A stretch of DNA of 64,000 nucleotides from Paenibacillus aceti (GTDB lineage Bacteria; Bacillota; Bacilli; Paenibacillales; Paenibacillaceae). The number at the start of each line of letters is the position of its first letter. Position 1 is the stretch's first letter. A model generated the notes under the pieces. That model was given only the letters and a program-made list of their open reading frames with translations. It did no database searches and was not told where the DNA came from. The DNA lies in NCBI RefSeq assembly GCF_003614185.1, contig NZ_KZ987724.1:1606633-1670632 (forward strand), given 5' to 3'. Shown one piece after another: positions 43,470 to 52,611 of the stretch. Position numbers and translations under genes: made by a program.

Positions 43470-43530
43470 CTTTTTAATTTATAGGCTTTTCAAGTCAAGT
43501 TTGCGTATTGCATAGGCAGTGCGTAGAGAG

Positions 43531-43680
43531 TTAAGCCCGATCATGCCCTGCAAAATACCGTGCGACGACCTGCTCGATTTCCGTCTTCATAAAGCCGGCA
43601 AACTCAAGCAATAGCTCAGGCTCTAACTCATCAAACTGCGCGAGCTGCGCGTCGTCAGAACCGTGATAAGCCGCAGACAT
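43531..43680 (-). CDS. Small ORF, possible gene remnant (49 residues)
   Basis: ATG to TAA encodes 49 residues (MSAAYHGSDDAQLAQFDELE...FMKTEIEQVVARYFAGHDRA) with GGGGA 7 nt upstream. The QFDELEPELLLEFAGF stretch faintly recalls the start of carboxymuconolactone-decarboxylase-like proteins, but everything after it is missing. It may be a short unknown protein or the remains of a larger gene. No terminator or partner gene supports it. Confidence 0.35.
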   Translation of the reverse strand: MSAAYHGSDDAQLAQFDELEPELLLEFAGFMKTEIEQVVARYFAGHDRA

Positions 43681-43788
43681 TTACGAATTCCCCACTACTT
43701 CCTAACTTATATATTTCCGTCAAAAGAAATAAAGAAATATAATAGAGCTACGATACAGAAGCAGTACAGTAAAGGATGATGAAAATAA

Positions 43789-44475
43789 ATGAAACGGATA
43801 TTTTTGGTTGAGGACGATAAGACAATCGCGAAAAACCTTATGCTATTGCTGCGCTCGGAGGGATTTACAGTCACTCACGCCCCTACGCGAAGTGAAGCCC
43901 TTGCCACGCTTGACGGGAATAAATTTGATTTGGCCTTGATTGATATTTCTTTGCCTGACGGAAATGGCTTTACGGTTTGCACGGAAATCAAAGAAATGCA
44001 GGACATTCCCGTTATCTTTCTGACAGCTTCTGGCGATGAGGCGAGTGTTGTTACCGGGCTGAATATGGGCGCGGACGACTATGTCACCAAGCCTTTTCGT
44101 CCGCGTGAATTGATTGCGCGAATTGGAACCGCCTTGCGGAAAAGCGGACGTTCCGGGTCGGATTTTGAAATCCGCGGGCTTCATGTCGATACGGCCAGCG
44201 GCATTGTGAAAAAAAACGGCAACGAGGTTTTTCTTTCGGCATTAGAATACCGCTTGTTACTGGTATTTATTAGCAACCCCAAAAGTATTATCACGAGGGG
44301 CAAGCTCCTAGACGAATTGTGGGACGCGGCGGGCGAGTTTGTCAATGACAATACACTGACCGTGTACATTAAACGTTTGCGGGAGAAGATCGAGAACGAC
44401 CCGGCCAACCCGCAGATTATTCTGACTGTTCGCGGGACGGGGTATAGACTGGGGGGCGAGTATGCTTCGGAATAG
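43789..44475 (+). CDS. OmpR-type response regulator of an ABC detox module
   Basis: 228 residues. The receiver has phospho-acceptor Asp52 (LALIDISLPDGNG) and the conserved Lys in YVTKPF. A winged-helix Trans_reg_C domain (~130-225, ALEYRLLLVFISNPKSIITR, VYIKRLREKIENDP and VRGTGYRLGG) follows. It overlaps the kinase gene by 14 bp. A TATAAT (43738-43743) lies about 45 bp upstream, with a poor -35. The four genes RR, HK, ATPase and permease form one operon (43.8-48.8 kb). The expected role is to raise the transporter when a membrane-active peptide is sensed (inference from such modules). Confidence 0.9.
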   Translation: MKRIFLVEDDKTIAKNLMLLLRSEGFTVTHAPTRSEALATLDGNKFDLALIDISLPDGNGFTVCTEIKEMQDIPVIFLTASGDEASVVTGLNMGADDYVTKPFRPRELIARIGTALRKSGRSGSDFEIRGLHVDTASGIVKKNGNEVFLSALEYRLLLVFISNPKSIITRGKLLDELWDAAGEFVNDNTLTVYIKRLREKIENDPANPQIILTVRGTGYRLGGEYASE

Positions 44476-45451
44476 AGAGTTTCGGCAGTTTGCCACGTTC
44501 TTCTCCTTAATGACCGCCGTCGCTGTAGTGCTGGGGTTTGCCATCAATACAGCGGCAGGAATCCTTGCCCTTGCTTCTGCCGTCGCCTTTGGCACGGCGT
44601 TTTTCGCGTTTACCAAAGCCCGATATAAAAGGATTGCACAGATTTCAAATCAAATCGACCTTGTGCTTCATAATGCTGACCATCTGTATATCGGTGAATC
44701 GGACGAGGGCGAACTTTCCATTCTGCACAGCGAGATAACCAAAATGATGCTGCGGATTCGAGAGCAAAACGACGCGCTGAAAAAAGAAAAAGAGCATCTT
44801 GCCGATTCGCTGGCCGATATCGCCCACCAACTCCGAACTCCGCTCACATCCGCGAACCTCATTCTGTCATTGTTAGCGAATAACCCTGATGAAAATGAGC
44901 GGAAGGCATTTGTGCGGGAAACCGAGGAATTGCTGGTGCGGATGGATTGGCTGATCACTTCCCTATTGAAATTATCCCGCTTGGACGCGGGCATTGTGGT
45001 GTTCCAAAGCGAGCTAATTGATGTAAACGATCTTGTATGCGCCGCGCTTCGCCCGTTCCTAATCCCGATGGAACTGCATGATATTGATGTGCAGATAGAC
45101 GTACCGAAAGGGATGATGATTCAGGGCGATTCGGGCTGGCTCTCGGAAGCCATTCAAAATATCCTCAAAAACTGTCTGGAAAGCGCAGGTGAGAACGGGA
45201 AGATTGAGATGGTCTGCACGGACAATCCCCTGTTTACTGAGATTGCCATCCACGACAGCGGCGCAGGCTTTGAGAAAGAAGATTTACCCTGCCTGTTTGA
45301 CCGATTTTATCGTGGAAAAAGCGCAGACGCTACAGGATACGGGATTGGACTTTCTCTCTGCAAGCTGATTATAACACGGCATGGAGGGACAATTATTGCA
45401 AAAAATCACCCGCAGGGCGGCGCGATATTTGCCATTCGTTTCCCAAAGTGA
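44462..45451 (+). CDS. Sensor histidine kinase with intramembrane-type sensor
   Basis: 329 residues. Two close N-terminal helices (~12-29 and ~31-50) have almost no external loop. A HAMP-like segment follows, then a DHp domain with DIAHQLRTPLTSAN (His122) and HATPase_c motifs (QNILKNCLESA, HDSGAGF, GYGIGLSLCK). A kinase with no extracellular domain usually depends on its partner ABC transporter to sense the stimulus, as in Bce-type systems. The partner permease here is encoded two genes downstream. The short GGGGGGCGAG site lies inside the end of the regulator gene. Confidence 0.9.
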   Translation: MLRNREFRQFATFFSLMTAVAVVLGFAINTAAGILALASAVAFGTAFFAFTKARYKRIAQISNQIDLVLHNADHLYIGESDEGELSILHSEITKMMLRIREQNDALKKEKEHLADSLADIAHQLRTPLTSANLILSLLANNPDENERKAFVRETEELLVRMDWLITSLLKLSRLDAGIVVFQSELIDVNDLVCAALRPFLIPMELHDIDVQIDVPKGMMIQGDSGWLSEAIQNILKNCLESAGENGKIEMVCTDNPLFTEIAIHDSGAGFEKEDLPCLFDRFYRGKSADATGYGIGLSLCKLIITRHGGTIIAKNHPQGGAIFAIRFPK

Positions 45452-45533
45452 CGAATCTCTCACCTGAAAGTCACAGAGATGTAAGTTGAAGATTCTATGA
45501 TATGGGTAAGCCATGAGAAAGGAGACTTACATA

Positions 45534-46217
45534 ATGGAGTTCTTAAAAATTGAAAATCTATGCAAGGTCTACGGCAAGGGCGAAAACCAAGTTACCGCGC
45601 TCGACCATGTTTCGCTTACCATCGAAAAGGGGGAGTTTACTGCCATCATCGGCTCCTCCGGCTCCGGCAAATCCACATTACTTCATATCATCGGTGGCGT
45701 CGACGTGCCGACAAGCGGAAAAGTGTATTTGAACGGGCAGGATGTATATGCCCAAAACAATGAAAAACTCGCCATCTTCCGCAGGCGGCAGGTCGGACTG
45801 ATTTACCAGTTTCACAACCTCATTCCCACGCTGAATGTGGTGGAAAACATCACTTTACCTATCCTGATGGACAAGCGCAAGGTCAACGAGGAACGGCTGA
45901 ATGACCTGCTCGAAATGCTGGGGTTACAAGACCGCAAAACGCATTTACCTAATCAGCTTTCGGGGGGTCAGCAACAACGCGTATCCATAGGACGCGCTTT
46001 GATGAACGCCCCGGCGGTCATGCTCGCCGATGAGCCTACGGGCAGTTTGGACAGCCGGAATGGGCATGAAATCATCAAACTGTTGAAAGAAAGCAATAAA
46101 AAATATGGGCAGACCCTGCTCCTCGTCACTCATGACGAAAATATCGCCCTGCAGGCAGACCGCATTATCGGCATATCCGACGGCAAAGTAGTGAGAGATG
46201 AGATGGTGCGGCCATGA
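45534..46217 (+). CDS. ABC transporter ATP-binding protein (LolD/MacB-type)
   Basis: 227 residues. Walker A GSSGSGKST (40-48), Q-loop in VGLIYQFHNLIPTLNVVEN, signature LSGGQQQRVSIGRAL, Walker B VMLADEPTG and the switch His in LLVTHDENIA. The ATG at 45534 follows AAAGGAG. An upstream in-frame ATG would overlap that site. The stop overlaps the permease ATG (ATGA). It powers the mechanotransmission-type FtsX permease encoded next. Confidence 0.92.
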   Translation: MEFLKIENLCKVYGKGENQVTALDHVSLTIEKGEFTAIIGSSGSGKSTLLHIIGGVDVPTSGKVYLNGQDVYAQNNEKLAIFRRRQVGLIYQFHNLIPTLNVVENITLPILMDKRKVNEERLNDLLEMLGLQDRKTHLPNQLSGGQQQRVSIGRALMNAPAVMLADEPTGSLDSRNGHEIIKLLKESNKKYGQTLLLVTHDENIALQADRIIGISDGKVVRDEMVRP

Positions 46218-48802
46218 ATATTTTTAACAAAGTCACTCTGCAAAGCATGAAAAAAAGCCGTACCCGAACGATTGTCACGATCATCGGAGTGGTCTTGTCC
46301 GCTGCCATGATTACGGGAGTCGCTACCTTTGGCGTTTCCCTGCTGAACTATATGACCAACGGCGCGATCCAGAAATACGGCGATTGGCATGTTGAGTTTT
46401 TGGATGTCCCCTCTTCCTTCATACAGGAAAGAACTCACGACGAGGGAATCGCTAACATCGCAGCATTTGAAAATATCGGCTACGCAACGCTTGACGGCGG
46501 TAAAAACCCAAACAAGCCTTATCTCTTTATAGCCGGATTTAGCAAGGAATCATTTAATACTTTGCCCATCAACCTGATGTCCGGCAGGCTGCCTGAAAAC
46601 AGCGGAGAGATTCTTGTCTCGGGGAGCATCGCAGCAAACGGCGGCGTTAAATTCGCAGTGGGCGACACGCTTTCACTTGCTGTCGGAAGCCGTATGGACG
46701 GAAACAAAAATCTAAGTCAACACGTCCCTTACATTCCCGAGAAAGAAACGCTAGTGCCAAAAGCCGAGAAAACTTACACGGTTGTCGGTATTTACCAAAG
46801 ACCGGGCTTTGAGGAATCTGCCGCGCCGGGATACACCTTGATAACCAAAGCGGATGCACAGGACAAAGTGGACAACCTCAGCCTGTTTGTCACGCTGAAA
46901 AATCCGCGCCAGGTTCACACTTACGCAAACAGCATAGCCGGAACCGGGGCTTACGTCTTTAATGATAATGTGCTGCGCTTCATGGGTCTTTCGGATGATA
47001 ATTTGTTCAACACGCTTCTGTACGCAGTTGGCGGCATTGTGGTCGTCATCATCATGGTAGGTTCGATTTTTCTGATTTATAACGCATTCACCATCTCGCT
47101 GAATGAACGCACACGCCAGTTCGGGATTCTCTCGTCGGTGGGAGCCACGGCAAGGCAGCTGCGTAATTCGGTGCTGTTTGAGGGGCTATGTATCGGTGCA
47201 GTCGGCATACCGATTGGCGTCATCGTTGGCATCGGCAGCATCGGGCTTGTGATTTCCATTGTCGCCAATAATTTCGGGAACATTCTCTACACCAACGTCC
47301 CTTTTACCTTGACGGTGTCCATCCCCGCAATTGTCGTTGCGGTGACGGTCAGCATGGTTACGATTCTGATTTCGGCCTATATTCCGGCGCGAAAGGCTGC
47401 AAACACTCCGGTGATGGAGAGTATCCGCCAGACGAACGAGGTCAAAGTTGAATCCAAAGCCGTGGAAACTTCAAAGCTTGCGGAGCGTATTTTCGGCTTG
47501 GAAGGAACTCTTGCGTTAAAGAATTATAAAAGAAACAAGAAACGCTATCGCAGCATTGTACTATCCCTTGTTTTAAGCATCGTGCTGTTTGTATCGGCCA
47601 GTGCTTTTGTCATGGATATGAAACAGGCGTCGGAGCGGGCGGTAGAGTTTACTACTTATGACATCGGTTTTGCCACACAGGACATGGATGATAATGAAAT
47701 GTTATCCCTTTACGACAAACTAAAAACCGCCGACGGTGTTTATGAAAGCTCGTATCAAACGCTTATGAAGTATTCCTGCGCTGTCGAAGCAAGCGAACTT
47801 TCAGACGATTACTGGGAATACGCGGGTTCACATTCGCCGGACGAAACAGTTCATCTGCCAATAGAGCTCCAGTATCTTGATGACAACGCCTATTTGAAGA
47901 TGATCAAAGACTTGGGCTTGCCTGCAGAGGAATATACCGGGCAAACTGCAAAAATGATCGCGGTTGCCAAAATGCAAGGCAGCAGCAATCGGCTGAAGGA
48001 GGTTGACCAGTTTAATGATATGTTCATGAGTTCTTCCATGAATTTTACCATCGCTCCCGAAATGAATGGCGAGCCGAAGACGGAACAGGGGCAAAACGTA
48101 AGCATTACACTTGTCGAGACCGTGCCGCCTGATACACTCCCGATCATGGGAAACTCCGAGCAGAAGCCATACTTTTTTAGGGTGATGGCCCCCTATTCAC
48201 TCAAGGAGAAGCTTGAAGCCTCCGATACTCATGTAGCTCATGTGGCTGTTAAGGGCATGACCTTTCGCTCAAAGAATCCCTCACAGTCGGCAGAAGAAAT
48301 GAAAACGATGATTCAAGGGGCCGGGGTTCAAGCCACATACAACCTGTACAATAGCTATGACATGATGGATGAAAATCGCAATTACATCTTCATTGCCAAC
48401 GTGTTCGCATATACTTTTATCATTATGATTTCACTGATTGCGGTAGCCAATGTGTTCAACACGATTTCCACGAATATCAAGCTGCGCCGGCGGGAGCTTG
48501 CCATGCTCCGCTCAGTGGGGATGTCTGAACGCGATTTCCAAAAGATGATGAATTTCGAGTGTGCCTTTTATGGTATGAGGGCGTTGCTCTTCGGGCTGCC
48601 GATAGCGGCAATCTCTGCTTGGCTCATTTACAAAGGGATGTTTGTCGGCGGAGCGGACAATATCGATTTTGTGTTCCCCTGGGGCAGTATGGCAATCAGC
48701 GTGTTCAGCGTGCTCTTTGTGGTGTTCATTACGATGCTGTATGCCATTGGCAAGATAAAAAGTGAAAATATTATTGACGCGCTCCGGGATGATATGACTT
48801 GA
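46214..48802 (+). CDS. FtsX-type ABC permease, large (862 residues)
   Basis: An N-terminal helix (~20-42) is followed by a MacB-like extracellular domain (~45-250). A helix block with the FtsX motif (TISLNERTRQFGILSSVGATA, ~288-308) comes next, then a second unit that repeats this plan: helix ~445-465, a large external domain ~470-720, and FtsX motif NIKLRRRELAMLRSVGMSERD (~755-775). Two tandem FtsX units make it a full-length permease. It is not the BceB layout (10 helices with one large loop) seen at 50.6 kb, so the two modules are distinct. A role in expulsion of antimicrobial peptides or release of lipopeptides is inferred from operon context. Confidence 0.88.
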   Translation: MNIFNKVTLQSMKKSRTRTIVTIIGVVLSAAMITGVATFGVSLLNYMTNGAIQKYGDWHVEFLDVPSSFIQERTHDEGIANIAAFENIGYATLDGGKNPNKPYLFIAGFSKESFNTLPINLMSGRLPENSGEILVSGSIAANGGVKFAVGDTLSLAVGSRMDGNKNLSQHVPYIPEKETLVPKAEKTYTVVGIYQRPGFEESAAPGYTLITKADAQDKVDNLSLFVTLKNPRQVHTYANSIAGTGAYVFNDNVLRFMGLSDDNLFNTLLYAVGGIVVVIIMVGSIFLIYNAFTISLNERTRQFGILSSVGATARQLRNSVLFEGLCIGAVGIPIGVIVGIGSIGLVISIVANNFGNILYTNVPFTLTVSIPAIVVAVTVSMVTILISAYIPARKAANTPVMESIRQTNEVKVESKAVETSKLAERIFGLEGTLALKNYKRNKKRYRSIVLSLVLSIVLFVSASAFVMDMKQASERAVEFTTYDIGFATQDMDDNEMLSLYDKLKTADGVYESSYQTLMKYSCAVEASELSDDYWEYAGSHSPDETVHLPIELQYLDDNAYLKMIKDLGLPAEEYTGQTAKMIAVAKMQGSSNRLKEVDQFNDMFMSSSMNFTIAPEMNGEPKTEQGQNVSITLVETVPPDTLPIMGNSEQKPYFFRVMAPYSLKEKLEASDTHVAHVAVKGMTFRSKNPSQSAEEMKTMIQGAGVQATYNLYNSYDMMDENRNYIFIANVFAYTFIIMISLIAVANVFNTISTNIKLRRRELAMLRSVGMSERDFQKMMNFECAFYGMRALLFGLPIAAISAWLIYKGMFVGGADNIDFVFPWGSMAISVFSVLFVVFITMLYAIGKIKSENIIDALRDDMT

Positions 48803-48832
48803 TAATATGTCCATCGGAGGAGAGTATAAGAA

Positions 48833-48863
48833 AGAGGGGATCTTATTCGCTAAGATCCCCTCT
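48833..48863 (+). terminator. Terminator between convergent FtsX and YwnB-like genes
   Basis: AGAGGGGATCTTA and TAAGATCCCCTCT pair perfectly over 13 bp around TTCGC, 30 bp after the permease stop. Tails on both strands are T-rich but short, so it may be bidirectional. The core TCTTATTCGCTAAGA recurs at 41.8 kb. Confidence 0.8.
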
Positions 48864-48915
48864 GTTCCTCTGTCTATCACGTTTCTTACTACCAGGACAC
48901 CCTAAGGCACCTTAA

Positions 48916-49554
48916 TTAAGCCTCGGATACAACGGTGAAGCGCTCGTTGATATGAGCTGGATTCTCGATCTCATCGACTACAGCGACCGCGAAATCCTCG
49001 TAGCTAACATAGCTGTCACCCTTGGAATTCATCAGCAAATTGTCCTTGCCTGTCTGATAAGACCCCGTCCGTCTGCCCAGCGCGAAGTTAGCGGAAGGGC
49101 TAATGAAGGTCCATTTGATCGAATCGGTGGCTTGCAGAATTTCCAGGTTCTTGCCTTGATTCGATGCGGTCGGCAAGAAGATCGCCGGAAATCCTGGTGT
49201 ATCCATCACCCGGGTCGTCTTCGCTTCATCGACATACAGGCTGCCTGCCCCGCCGACAACGATCAATCTCGTATTCGGTGCTCCCTTCATCGCTTCGATC
49301 AGCACATTGCCAGCGTCCACATGCTGATGCTCTTGACCCCCGGGCGCGCCGAAGGCGTTCACCACGATATCGAAGCCTTGCAGATCCCCCGCCTTCAGAT
49401 CGAACACATCTTTCTCCAGCACAGGCACTGTTTTATTATCCAATTTGGATGCATCGCGTACGATCGCGGTAACTTCATGTCCCCGATCCAGCGCTTCCTT
49501 CATAATACGGCTGCCTGCCTTGCCTGTTGCTCCTACGATTCCGATCTTTGCCAT
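48916..49554 (-). CDS. NAD(P)-binding NmrA/YwnB-like protein
   Basis: 212 residues. The Rossmann fold starts MAKIGIVGATGKAGSRIM (GxxGxxG, residues 7-13). The later segment IVVNAFGAPGG and the loop LIVVGGAGSLYVDE match the YwnB family of atypical short-chain dehydrogenase-like proteins. The ATG at 49554 follows GGAGG. The exact reaction is unknown; YwnB-like proteins are linked to oxidative or electrophile stress. It lies 67 bp behind the catE-like gene on the same strand and probably shares its promoter, which carries the Rrf2-type operator. In Bacillus subtilis ywnB neighbours an Rrf2-type gene (ywnA), which fits the regulator at 55.2 kb. Confidence 0.85.
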   Translation of the reverse strand: MAKIGIVGATGKAGSRIMKEALDRGHEVTAIVRDASKLDNKTVPVLEKDVFDLKAGDLQGFDIVVNAFGAPGGQEHQHVDAGNVLIEAMKGAPNTRLIVVGGAGSLYVDEAKTTRVMDTPGFPAIFLPTASNQGKNLEILQATDSIKWTFISPSANFALGRRTGSYQTGKDNLLMNSKGDSYVSYEDFAVAVVDEIENPAHINERFTVVSEA

Positions 49555-49621
49555 TGTAATTACCTCCAAATAATATAATGATATCTATCCATGAACATCC
49601 ATCATGCGTGATGAGATGATA

Positions 49622-50482
49622 TTAAGGATTAACGACCAGACGAATACCGATGCCAAAAGGATCAGTCACTGAGATCAATCCAGCTTCTTGCTCATACACA
49701 GCACCCGCTTGCTGTAGGCGGCTCCCAACCTCTTGAAGCGCTTCTTGGTCAGGTAATGTAATCGTGAAATACCGCAGTCCGACAGCATCCTCCGGATTCG
49801 GCGGCGCTCCGGTGCCCGCCCATATATTCAGACCAATATGGTGATGATAGCCCCCAGCCGAGATGAACAGCGCATCCCGTCCATAATGAGATACGATATC
49901 GAAACCCAGAACCTCAGTATAGAATTGCTTGGCCCGGTTCAGATCACCAACATGGAAATGGACATGCCCTATTTTGGTCCCTGCGGGCAATCCTCGCCAT
50001 TCCGCTTGCTCCGAAATATTCAATAAGCCTTCGATATCGACAGGATCCGTAGTCATCTTATACTCGCCTTGTTCGTCCTTCTGCCAAGTATCGCGCGGCC
50101 GGTCTGCATAGATTTCAATGCCATTCCGATCCGGATCATTCAGATACAGCGCCTCGCTCACGAGATGATCCCCTTGCCCCACCGGAATCTGATGCTTGAT
50201 CAAATTTCGCAGGGCCAGTCCCAGCGACACCCGGTCAGGAACTAGAATTGCAAAATGGTACAGGCCGGATACATTGCGTCCAGGCAGCATACGGAATGCC
50301 TCATTCTCCTCCAACACAAGCAGTACATGCTCCCCGTCCGCCGTCAGCTCAGCCACATGGCCCTCCTGCTTCAGCACTTGAAGACCTATTACCTCTTGAT
50401 AGAAACGGAGCGAACGGTCCAAATTTTTGATCTTCAACCGTACGATCCCAATCTCTGCCTTAGGATGAATCGATGCCTTCAT
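49622..50482 (-). CDS. VOC family protein, CatE-like catechol 2,3-dioxygenase
   Basis: 286 residues with two VOC (glyoxalase/extradiol dioxygenase) modules. Module 1 (~8-115) opens IGIVRLKIKNLDRSLRFYQE. Module 2 (~165-286) opens IGHVHFHVGDLNRAKQFYTE and carries the metal-ligand candidates His in VHFHV, His in YHHHIGLN and the closing Glu/Asp strand. This two-module length and N-terminus are those of B. subtilis CatE, which cleaves catechol and protects against quinones. It is first in an operon with the YwnB-like gene. The upstream promoter is consensus-like with an overlapping 19-bp dyad. Confidence 0.85.
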   Translation of the reverse strand: MKASIHPKAEIGIVRLKIKNLDRSLRFYQEVIGLQVLKQEGHVAELTADGEHVLLVLEENEAFRMLPGRNVSGLYHFAILVPDRVSLGLALRNLIKHQIPVGQGDHLVSEALYLNDPDRNGIEIYADRPRDTWQKDEQGEYKMTTDPVDIEGLLNISEQAEWRGLPAGTKIGHVHFHVGDLNRAKQFYTEVLGFDIVSHYGRDALFISAGGYHHHIGLNIWAGTGAPPNPEDAVGLRYFTITLPDQEALQEVGSRLQQAGAVYEQEAGLISVTDPFGIGIRLVVNP

Positions 50483-50537
50483 TTCTATCCCTCCCTTTCT
50501 CTATATCATCTATTGTAATCAAATCAGTTACAAGACC

Positions 50538-50573
50538 TGTAATCATTATAGTTACAACGCATTTTATTGTCAA
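50538..50573 (-). promoter_or_regulatory. Sigma-A promoter with overlapping Rrf2-type operator (catE-like operon)
   Basis: On the minus strand TTGACA (50573-50568), a 17-bp spacer and TATAAT (50550-50545) make a perfect consensus promoter. A dyad TGTAATCATTATAGTTACA (50538-50556, plus strand) covers the -10 box. The same dyad with 16 of 19 identities, also on a -10 box, precedes the Rrf2 gene at 55.7 kb. A repressor bound here would block RNA polymerase. Confidence 0.75.
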
Positions 50574-50586
50574 TCACTATTTTCAG

Positions 50587-52611
50587 CTATGAATCATATA
50601 TATTTCTCAAAAAACCTACATAGGTCACGATGAAATAAACCAGATATATTACTGCAAAGACGAGCACGGCCAAAAGATAGTATTGGAAGATCCCTGCCTG
50701 AATCCCCGTGTAATAAACAAACCGTTCGCTGGCAAACAAGCCGATGAACATACTGAGCACAATGGATATGACAAAAGGACACATATAATAAACTCCCAAT
50801 TGCTTCAGAACAACCCGGTTCGTCTCTCTTCTGCTCAGTCCCAGCTGCTTCAGTATGGAGTAGCGGAATTTATACTTAGAGGAATCACTTAACTGCTGAA
50901 CCGCAAGGATCGTCAGCGCCGCGCAGAGAAACACAATCCCGATATAAGCCAGTACGAATGCCATAGATATCAGGGCCAATCCTACTTCCACGATACTGTT
51001 ATCCCTTACCAGCACAATTCCCGAATAGCTGATAATATTGCTGCTCCCATATCCATATTGCATCTTCAAATGATAGTCTCCATTGCCATCATAGGAAGGC
51101 TGAATAGCTGCGAGACGTTCGCTCAAATCAGAGGGAGCTTTGCCCTCTAAACTCACGGCCAACAGGGAGTAATAAGGGTGCATCGTCTTCATATATGAAT
51201 CCGGAACGACAATTAGATAATCCGCTCCGTTCATCCCTTTTTGTGACAGCGGCTCAGTGTACATCCCTTTGTAAATCAGATCCTTATCCTGTTGTTCCTC
51301 GTCCATTATCGAGCCATTTCGGGCCAACTGCTCCAAGTAAGGCTGTACTCGCTCTACGCAATGAATCAAATAACCGTTACTCCCGATCTCTACCGGACTA
51401 TAGCCCAGCATGGAGCGAATATAATTATAGTCGCTGATGCCGATGTAAGTATCATAGGTAAAATAGGAGCTGCCTTCTCTCCCTTCGCCCTGCCAGGTCC
51501 CCTCCACATGGTCGTAGAGATACTGGTTAATGTGATCTGTATCTTTTTCGTATATGTTGTAAATATGCTGATCTTTGATCGTTGAAGCTTCTGATATGAG
51601 GCTTAATTCATGCTTGAAGTCAAATTTCGTGTCCTCGTTGAAGACTTGCACATCAAAGGGCAAGTTTCTGGCCAGCTCTTTATTCTGATAATCGGCGAAC
51701 ATCATGACGACCATCCAGGCTAGCAGCGCCGTTGTAAACAGAATCGTGAGCGTGCCCATCGTGAAGCGCATCGTTTTGATTTTTGAGGACAGCTGCCTAA
51801 GCACGAATATATTCGCCTCTTTGTATATGCCCTTACGCTGTTTTTTGATGTAACTGATAAAGAACGAAGACAGCCCTATATACAGGAGATAGATCGCGGC
51901 AAGCAAGCCGGCAATATATAACCACACCGACCCCATGCTCATATTCGAGTTCAGGACAAGCACATTAAATATAATGATATAAGCTACGGAAATGAACACA
52001 AGTAGCTTTTTCCACGTTTTTTTCTCATTTTTGACGAGCTCATTCTGTCTATCCAGGTATATCAAGCTGTTGATCGTCATCTTCTTGAATTTACGCTTGA
52101 CCCGAAATAAGGCCAATATATAAGCGAATAAGAACAAACCAAAGGTCAGCAGCAGATTCCAGGGACTGAAATCAGGAGAAATATGATACTCCACATCTAC
52201 TATAGAATAGAAAATATTAGTAAAAGAAATCTGAAAGAACATCCCCGGAATAGTCCCCACGAGCAGGGAAATCAAGCCAAGAAGGATATTCTCCCTGCGG
52301 AAGATAGCGGCGATCTGCTTCTTCCTCATGCCCAGCAGCAGGTAAGTCCCGAACTCGCGACTGCGCTTTTCCATCATAAAATTAATCATGTAGTGAACGA
52401 GCCAGATAACGATCATAATGATGAAAAAAGAAGCCATAGCGACAAAGGCGATAAAGATAGCGAATTCCCGATAAAGCTCCTTCATGTCTCTGGAGAACAT
52501 CATGCCATTAAAGGCAAACATCAGCGAAGCCACTACCGCCATGGTCACGATGTAAATCATATAATCCTTGGAGGATCGTCTCACGTTGCGAAGCGTCAGC
52601 TTACCTAGCAT
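50587..52611 (-). CDS. BceB-type ABC permease
   Basis: About 674 residues with ten predicted helices: a first group at ~20-290, then a large extracellular domain (~310-530) between helices 7 and 8, and a C-terminal group of three. This is the BceB plan. FtsX-like motifs appear at RSREFGTYLLLGMRKKQI and KYKFRYSILKQLGLSRRE. The ATG at 52611 sits 9-11 nt after AGGAGG and overlaps the end of the ATPase gene by 11 bp. An ATG next to that site is less likely. The permease binds peptide-lipid II or undecaprenyl-PP complexes in known members and signals to the paired kinase. The exact antibiotic is unknown. Confidence 0.9.
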   Translation of the reverse strand: MLGKLTLRNVRRSSKDYMIYIVTMAVVASLMFAFNGMMFSRDMKELYREFAIFIAFVAMASFFIIMIVIWLVHYMINFMMEKRSREFGTYLLLGMRKKQIAAIFRRENILLGLISLLVGTIPGMFFQISFTNIFYSIVDVEYHISPDFSPWNLLLTFGLFLFAYILALFRVKRKFKKMTINSLIYLDRQNELVKNEKKTWKKLLVFISVAYIIIFNVLVLNSNMSMGSVWLYIAGLLAAIYLLYIGLSSFFISYIKKQRKGIYKEANIFVLRQLSSKIKTMRFTMGTLTILFTTALLAWMVVMMFADYQNKELARNLPFDVQVFNEDTKFDFKHELSLISEASTIKDQHIYNIYEKDTDHINQYLYDHVEGTWQGEGREGSSYFTYDTYIGISDYNYIRSMLGYSPVEIGSNGYLIHCVERVQPYLEQLARNGSIMDEEQQDKDLIYKGMYTEPLSQKGMNGADYLIVVPDSYMKTMHPYYSLLAVSLEGKAPSDLSERLAAIQPSYDGNGDYHLKMQYGYGSSNIISYSGIVLVRDNSIVEVGLALISMAFVLAYIGIVFLCAALTILAVQQLSDSSKYKFRYSILKQLGLSRRETNRVVLKQLGVYYMCPFVISIVLSMFIGLFASERFVYYTGIQAGIFQYYLLAVLVFAVIYLVYFIVTYVGFLRNIYDS

